Of a stretch of DNA of 64,000 nucleotides, positions 12,776 through 21,700 are shown piece by piece (positions within the stretch are counted from its first letter, which is position 1; each line of letters starts with the position of its first letter). Both the position numbers and the translations under genes were made by a program. Source of the DNA: Cladopsammia gracilis (lineage: Eukaryota; Cnidaria; Anthozoa; Scleractinia; Dendrophylliidae); contig JAJGOT010000473.1 in NCBI GenBank assembly GCA_022457155.1, forward strand, positions 605,067 through 669,066, written 5' to 3'. A model generated the notes under the pieces. The model saw only the letters and a list, made by a program, of their open reading frames with translations, ran no database searches and was not told where the DNA came from.

Positions 12776-15700
12776 GTTATTATTGGTATGTATTTTAACA
12801 AACCCTTAGATGAGTCTACAAAAATTATTTTAGCATTTTCATGTTTATTTATATAGTACTAAGACGTTCTAGCGCAGTCTTCAGTGGAAAATGATAAGAA
12901 TTTTGAAATGATGTCTTTAGGGACATATGTTGCTCCTTGCAATACATTGAGTATTTATAGTGGTGAAGTCAAGACGATGACACAGATTTCGGTGAAGTTT
13001 TCTTGCAATTTTTTCGTTGTGGTGGTAGTGATGAGGATGATAAGTTGAGTAAGATGGAGATGATGAGGATGAGAATGATGGTGCTGCTGCTGATGTTGAT
13101 GTCGATGACGACGACGACGATGATGATGCTGGTGATGACGATGGTAATCGTGGTGGTGCTGCTGCTGCTGATGATAATGATGATAACTACGATGATGTTG
13201 ACTATGATGGTGAAGGTGGTTGTGGTAGTACCCGAGGGTAAAAATGAGTTATGACGATGGTGGTGAAGTAATTCTACCTTACGTTTGTTCCAAATAGAAA
13301 AGAGAAGATGTACAGTCAAGACTACCGACGGCAGATGGTGCCATTTTCCATTTATTTATCGCGGTAAACTTTACCGTCAGTGTACAAGTGTTGGCCATAA
13401 TAAGCTTTGGTGTTCAACAACGGAAAAATATTATGGCAGATGGGGAAACTGCAAAGGTAACAAAGGAAATGTTTGAACGTTAATTTATTCTTTTGTTACG
13501 AGAATTAGTGACGATTAATAAAGTTATGATAACAAGGGGAATGTGAGCAGTACAAAAGCAATAAGGCAAACAATAGCCTTACATTATTGTGTTCAGGCTT
13601 AACAAGTTAGCCATGAAGTTGCACCAATGTTGACCATAATAAGCCTTCGTTTTCAACGAGTAATTTTGGAAGATGGGGAACCTTCGCATATATCTTTAGC
13701 ATAATGTTTCCTTTTTAACATGAATGGATAATTCCGTTGTTGCTATTTGAATTGTATACTTATTTATGTTCTTTTTTATCCTGTTTAGAGAGCGAGAACT
13801 CGGAAGATGGTAAGTCGATTTCTGATTTGCTTCTTTTCCTAGCTGTTGATTATTGAGAGAAAACAAGAATGAAGGCAAAGTTTATTCCTAAATAAAAAAC
13901 AAGTAAATATGAACTGAAAATCATCAGCGATTGAATTATGGTAAATAAAATAACAATTTCACAGACGAATCTACGGAATTGGTGTTGATATAATTTTTAA
14001 TTAACGAACCAACTGCAACTGATTGGTCGTTAAACAAAAGAAGCAGAGGGACACCGGTGTTAAGTATGGCGGGTGTCGCGTTGAATGTTGAAAGTGAATT
14101 ATCAACCGTTTTGAATTTGTACCTTCGAGATTTTATTCTTAAATCCTGGAAGGACAAGCAGACAGACTGTATTAGACCAATTATTTGTTTGCGAGAAGTA
14201 GCTCTCGCTCTGACCAGCCTGGAAGAAGTTATTCAAAGAGCGTTTTTTTTACCCAATATATTCGAAGCTTTTTTTGAACTTGGAGTTATAATAATCTCTT
14301 TGGCAAAATATTGTGTAGCCGTTTCGTTGCACCGTCACTTACTTTTCCCTGTGAGCTTAGAACGGTCATGATTTCGGCGAGGAATCTTTCCACAATTTCG
14401 TGAGCCTTGCCGCTGCAGAATGGATGTTTATTATTACGACGTTCTTAATAAAATCTGCTAAAATAATGCTTTCAGCTGTTCCACAGCTCTTTCCACAGTG
14501 CACCTACAGTATTTTTATCCCCAATCCCCCCCCCCCCCCCGCTCCCCGGGATTTTTTCTAGCAGCAGACTTTGCGAGTTGCTGCCTTCGCATAATTTCCG
14601 CCGCCCGGTTAGCACAGTGGTAGGGCTAGAGCTCCCGCCTACTGAGCGGGTGGTCGCTGATTTAAACCTCGCCTGGACCAACACTCAGAGTCTTAAAATA
14701 ACTGAGAATGTGCCGCCTTTGTAATGACATCTGCAAATGGTGACATTATAGTCTTCTCGGATAAGGACGAATAAACCTTAGGTCCCGTCTCACAGCACTC
14801 TCTGATCTGTTCTTGTGGGACGTTAAAGATCCCACATCACTGTTCGAAGAGAGTAGGGGGCGTAGACCTCGATGGTGTGGTCAACCTTGTGGGTTGTGGG
14901 ATTGGGAAGGGATGGCACCTTGCATGGGACCTATGAGTCCCGTTCGTGCCATTCCCTCTGGACTGTATGAGTCCAGAAAGAAAGAAAAGTAAAAGTTATA
15001 GTTAAATTGCCAGCCAAGCGCCAACTAATAACAACAAGCAACGTGATTTCCGGAAAAATCTGATTGGCTACATTTTTTGATAACATCGCTGTTGACAGCT
15101 TTCTTTATTTGGAAACGGGACGGCTCGTTAAATAAATATAGCAGGCGTTATTTCCCCTCCCCTGTTTTCTTCTCTTTTCCGCGGTCCGCCGACTTTAGCT
15201 CGTAAGAGAAGAACACCTGATCACAGGTAACACTTGACTAATTCGTCGTATGTGCCCAGGACCTTTTTTAACTCGTGAATACGCGAAGCCTTGAACAAGT
15301 TAAAGCAGTGGGACAACATTTCACTGGATGGGTCGAGCCGCTGTTACCAGTGAGCCCGCGAAATGTAATAGTCACCTGTCTTACCCATACGGACGGCGTT
15401 GGAGGAAGGGGAGAGTGGGGAGTTGGACGCAGGGGGTGGGGGCCGGTGGAGCAATTGTCTAGGAGAAGGGAGGTCTGAACGTTTCGTATTCAGAGTTGGC
15501 TCACAGGAGCCTTTGATTTGTATCTTACTCTGGAGACAGCGTCGATGAATAATGGCTGAATAGACGCATGGAAAATGGAATCGATTTTCTTCAAGAACGT
15601 TGTTCATATTAATATGACCCAAGTAATTGTTGTTCACATTTCAGAGGCTGAGGACTGCAGTATTCAGACAACAAAAGGTGAATGGTGCCATTTTCCATTT

Positions 15701-18700
15701 ACCTACGATGGAAAGGTGTACGACAAATGTACCAGTGATTACCATCATAGACGTTGGTGCTTGACTACAAAAACGTATACTAGAGGCAAATGGGGATATT
15801 GTAAAGGTACATATGTAGGAATAATCTATATCATGGTAAATGTATTCTACAACGGGCGTGCCCTAAAAAAGGGAGGTGATAACTATTTCCCTACCTCTGT
15901 TGACGTAATTGATCAGACTTTGTGACAAATCAATATGCACGCAAAGTAACCGGGATGAATATGGCGAGGACGAGGCCCAATGATGTCTAGACGATTGTGC
16001 AAAATACGTTCTTACTCATCTTCTCATTTTTTACCTTCATTAAGTTGACCTTGCAAATATTTGCAAATATAGTCCTAAAAGAAGCATGTAAAACTTTTTT
16101 TTCAAGTCCATTAAAAGACATCAATCTTTTCCTTAAAAAAGATTAGCGCGGCTTAGAAATTTCGTAGCGAGAAGGCTAAAACAAAGACAAGTATCGTACG
16201 GTAGTCTTCCATCGCATTACCATTGTTAATTTTATTCAAAACGATAATAAGGTAGTTTAAGCGCCCTTTATTCCAATATAATTCCTTGTAGATGCATTTA
16301 TGTTTGAACTGATGTAGGTTTTCTTTTCTTTCAGGAAAAGAAGAGAAGGAAGAAAAAGAAGAAGGTGAGCTAACAATGCACTGTGAGCTCCCTCGGTGGT
16401 TCAAATGTATCTTTATACCAATGGTATCATTGTGATGATTAGCCTAATAATAGTTTATCGGATAAGTAACTAGTTCTTTAAAAAAAATATGACTTTAAAT
16501 GTGTGAGGAATAACGTGAAGGCAATGTCACTGGTTTGCATTCGCTACAGCATACCACTTGCTACTGATGTCCTCTGAAACTAAAAGGGACAAGCGGTCGG
16601 GACCACTGACTTTTGCTTTGATATTTTTGTAGTTTAGGAATATATATACAGAAGGTGAATGTCTAGACCTACCAGAGTGCAGGATTAGTACACAACAGGG
16701 CAAAAAAGGAGCTATATGTAGTGACTTACGGCCGGATATAGATACCTTCCAATTTACCAAGTTTTTTATTCTGTTCCTATATACAGGACCAATAGGACTG
16801 GATTGGAACAAATTGAAAGAAACACTGAATCCCAACTTTGACTGGGAGGCCGCTGTACAAGGGACTCTAAAAACTGACGACCCTTTGGAAGAGGTTATAT
16901 ATCGTCCTTTCTGCTTCTTAATAATTTATAGGTTTGAGGATTTTTAATCCAGCCATAGTTAATAGAACAAACTGGTTATGAAGCTCAACAAATTTTAAAA
17001 AGAGTGTACAAAGCGTACAAAGCTGCTTTGTTTTATGTTGAACGGACCGTGACCGTGCACATTGTTTTGTTTAACGTGTGACACCAAATGTTTCTACTGG
17101 TCAGTTGCTCATATGCATTTCAATACTTTTTGTGTTTTGTGCACGGTCAAGGCAAACGAACAAAAGAAATGGAGAACAAAAACATATAACAAAGGACAGA
17201 CTGAGTTTCATAAGTTTATTCTATTAAGGTACCTGCCCAGGGTATATTTGCCCTCTCTGAATATCTCCCAAAAATGTCTCGGTGAGCATCCGGATGTCCA
17301 ATTTCAAAATCCAAAATTTCAGGTCAATATCTTAAATCGTTCAGAAGATATGGACATTCAAAATTTCGTCTTTTGACCACTTTTGAGCACTCTGATTGGT
17401 TGAATTAGGTCACATGACCCTTTGGCGGGACATTCAAGCAAAATATAGTATTTTCAAGTGTTTCTGTAGCGGAACTGAGTTGTGCTAGCAAATTCAAATG
17501 AAATATATTTTTGATCCGTCAAGTCAACAGTTGAGGGAGTTTGACAGCTGTCAATCATAGGGAATTACCAAATAAGGAAATCACAAAAACGTGTTTTTCT
17601 CATTCGAATTTTAATATTTTTCGATTCTGTTTTCAGCAATGCGTTTCAACAACCAATTTGCACAATCGTGTTTGATTTATTTTTTTAACCAAATTTTCCA
17701 AAAACTTTGCTTACAATAATGCGACTCAAGCTGGTGGCCGTTGTGGAGAGGTTCGACTGCACTCGAAGCCGGAAAATTATCTCATTTTTGGCTAAAAGAC
17801 TTATTTTTTAGATGGAAGTATTACAGTGAAGTTGAACTGAAACATTTTGATTTTGTCGCCTTTTATGGCTTATTTCAGGCAATGAATCAGGGCCGCATCT
17901 ATGCTCTTCGTTATGAATTGTGTGACGACATGGACAGATCACCGGACCTCACAGATAGGGATCCTCGACGGAAAATGTGGAACTTTCTCTCTCCCATCGC
18001 ACTGTTTGCGTCTGCGAGGGTTGGTGAACATCAAAATGAACTCGTTCCTGTGGCAATTCAAATGGACTACACACCAGGTTCAGAAATAAAAAAATTGCTA
18101 GTTTATCAACAGATGTTTATCGTGCAATATAAGGGGTGTTTCTTGGTGCTGCGAAAGCCATTGTTGGTTAGCTTTTGTGCTGTGGTATGGGTATTGTTCA
18201 GTGTCCTTTGAAGTTTTTGTTTTACGTCATTTGGTGATCACGACATCCGCAACACCAATATTAGCTCGGAATCGCCTTGATTCATTTCGTGAATGTGCAC
18301 AAATCTCGTGAATGTCTACAGTGTTTCTTGTCTGTCCATTTAAGTTTCCTATCGGCTTTAATTTGCTGGTTTTTGGTCATAAAACTCCCACTTATAACCT
18401 AACTTGCGAACACAAAATAGTTAAGTTGATATTTATTTGCTAAGCAATTTGTTAAAAAGGAAGCTAGCATTAGATATACGATCGGGTCTATGTGCAGCAG
18501 TTTCAATACTATTTCTATACACGCTTGATCTCTGTAAGAATTTCATGTTGGCTGAAGTTACAGTCGATTAACAATCATGTTTTAGTTATATCATCTGACC
18601 AGACTGCAGTCAGCTTTAGCGTATGGTAACATTATTTACTTTAGGTTCAGCGGTTTACACTCCTAAAGATGGCGGCAACTGGATGTTGGCCAAACTGAAT

Positions 18701-21700
18701 GTTCAAATAACAGATCTTGGATATGCTCAAATTGTGGAGCACCTTGCTAAGGTATAAACGAATTATAAAAATACCACTGTGTTTTAAGACATGATTGCAG
18801 TTGATGCTTCTGAACCAGGCTTACTGGCAAGAACGCTATCGACTACCAGCCCTACTTGTTGCTTGGCAGTAAGCCCCCAGCTGATGTTTTGTTTTGATCT
18901 CTATCAGTTTATGTATTTTATGTGGGAGTTCCTTCAAACTTACCGACTTTCAACCACCTGCGCCACATTCACGGTAACTATACGGCTATACTGCCTGATT
19001 TCTTTCTTTCTTTCCTTCTTTCTTTCTTTCTTTGTTTATGCTTTTCAAGGTTCATTTACTGATGGAAGCATTCTGTGTCATCTTAAAACGGACCCTGTCG
19101 CCCCAGCATCCGCTGCATCAAATCCTCAAGTTTCACTGCAGAGAGATAACTGCCCCAAATACGTTTGGAACTCCAAAGCTTGTAAACGAGGCGCAGTTTA
19201 TGGATCTGCTGTTTGCACATGGAAACACGGGGACAATTAGACTTCTTCAAGATGGGCATCGATTATCTACGTGGGAGGTGACAGATTTAAGACGAGATAT
19301 AAAGGTTCGTTATAATGTCAGCTTTATATTAAAGTATGGTACCTCTATTTTTCCTGGTAGCGCCAAAATACAGAGAATATAAAAGAAATATGTTAGCATC
19401 ATAAACAATTGCAAAGAAACTGAAACTCGGCAGGCTTTAACGGCATTCGAACTGGCCATAACCCTTGCGAATCCGCTGCAAATTTACGTGCTCAACTACT
19501 GAACTATCAAGCCACATATGCAAGCTGAATTCTGTTATACCAAATGAATGATAAAGATTTGTGCAGATAACGCATGTATACATATATAAATCAAATCATA
19601 CTGAGAACTGTGGGAGAGAAAAAATGAAGAAAAATGTGCACATTAATACATTACCAGTTATCTATTCCTCTAGCGTCGTTCTTATAGACTGGATTATTTT
19701 TAGATAATCCAGATTTCAAGAGAACTGAATATTGGAGAAGAAACTATTTTGCAGCTTTCATTGTGCCGGCCACCTGTATTAAATTGGGGGCTAACTTTGA
19801 TTCCCTAGAAACGCGGACTAGATGACAGCAAACTTATCCCATACTTCCCTTACCGAGATGACGGTGCGCAAATTTTAGGAGTTATAGATCATATGGTGAA
19901 GAATTACGTCAACTTGTAAGTATGAATACAGAAAACGGACACGATCAATTACAGTTGAAAGTCGGAATGACGCCTAAATTTTAACGAAGCTAATCTCTAT
20001 GTCGAAATCTATCCTCGGACTAACACAGAGGATAGGCATGAGCAGTATTTATATCAAATAAGTGCTGTTAGTTTATTGGAATCAGAAAATTGATCCCTGA
20101 GACTTTATTCGTTTATAAAGTCTTTAAAACCTTAAAAAACAGCTGGACAGAACAAAAAAATCCCGGTATTATAAACAGGAAATGTGATTATAAAACTGCA
20201 CTGAATAACAAGAATTCCTCCCATTAAGAAAAAATTCGTCTCAACACTTGTATACCTAGTGGTATATATGTTGTGGTTCAATTTTATCCTTGGTAATTTT
20301 GTGCTTTTAGGCCGATACGCAAATCGGATGTTTACCCCATGGCGGCTGAGAGCAAAGAGAGGAACTATTATTGAAAAGCAACCTATTTATGGGAATCTGG
20401 ATACCCATACAAGCACCTTTTGTTCTCCGCTGTCCGGACACCTCTGACAATGACCGGCCTTTCTTGTCTCACATTTATATATAAACCAAATTATTCGTTT
20501 GTGACAATTATTGGTATTTTATTGTTATTTCGTTTTGTGACAAACTTAGTAAACAGTAAACGATAAACTCAAACGATAAAGCGCAATTTTTCTTCAGATA
20601 TTATAAAGAAGATAAAGCTGTCAAGGAAGACGTCGAACTTCAGGATTTCCTCAATGAAGTGTCGCTTAACGGAACTGGAGAGAACGGTGGCATTGGAAGG
20701 GTAAATACAAGTTTTTTTTCTCTTATGCAGTTAAGCCGCGGCTACAGAACAGAATGTATGCTCTTGCAGGAAACGTGACTGTTTGGAAAATTATCACGCA
20801 GCCAACGTGGACTGAAAATCACACGTGGTCACTCTTGTTCTCACTCTCCCCAGGTCCTTCTCTGCGTTGTAAATGACGGACAGAGAAACCCGGAGCAGAG
20901 CTGCTGAAATACTCCAAAAATCCTGGATTATTATGTCATGTAAAACGCTATGTAAGGTCTTCGTTTCGTTTGGAAATAACCTACGAAAACACCATTTCAT
21001 CGTATGCAAATAATCCACGATTCTTGAAGTATTTTGGCTGCCTTGTTCAGGGTTTTGTTCCCCCGCCCCGCCATTTTGAAAGCGGAGGGTTGCACATACT
21101 CAAAGGGTCGTGACTAGAATGAATATTCCAAAATCAGGTTGGATCACCTCGGACACTTATTGAGAATTATATAACGTAATGTCGACACTTTCAATAAATT
21201 TTTAAGTGTAAAAAAAGAAAATCTAAAATCCACACTCAGGATTGACCTGTGACCTCAGCTAGGCTTAGGCTTACATAGCCTACCGTACCACTGCACCACC
21301 TAGCTTCTCGGGTTGCTTAGTCCTAAATTTAACTATATAAACTGCTGCCCCTAACCTCAACTGAAAGCTAACCAGTTACTTCGTTATATAAGTCTCAATA
21401 AGGTGTCCAACCTCATTTTGGAGTATTCATTCTAGTCACCACCATTAAAGGGTTGCTTCAACCACAAGTCATTGCGGGCAGGAGCTCAGTCTGCAATGTA
21501 AAGCGGAAGTTACACATGGTATCCAGAGTGTATATGCATATCCAATTGTATATTTGAGTTTATCTCAAGTCACATTTCAACTGTTCAAAGGAATTACAAG
21601 TCCATGCTATAGAATTTACGAATCAATGATCCATCCAGAAAACATTTCATGTACCCTTTTTACTTCGAGGACTCAGCAATTTTCTCTTCCCACGTATTCC

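Noticed and set aside
12969..13319. Long open frames on both strands around 13.0-13.3 kb and 42.57-42.78 kb
   Set aside because: They consist of degenerate GAT/GGT/GCT triplets; low-complexity repeats give long frames without coding meaning. Only the FN2 part at the end is real.
14057..14371. 104-codon frame beginning LSMAGVALNVESELS with a weak resemblance (KSWKDKQTDCIRPI) to the start of RecQ-like helicases
   Set aside because: The resemblance is short, lacks an ATP-binding motif, and unit B has a deletion through it. At most it is a transposon relic, so not annotated as a gene.
18790..18990. Possible extra exon between LOX exons 10 and 11 (LYQFMYFMWEFLQTYRLSTT)
   Set aside because: Exons 10 and 11 join exactly at the family spacing H-x4-H, so an added exon would disrupt the iron site. 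Conservation between copies equals that of surrounding intron.
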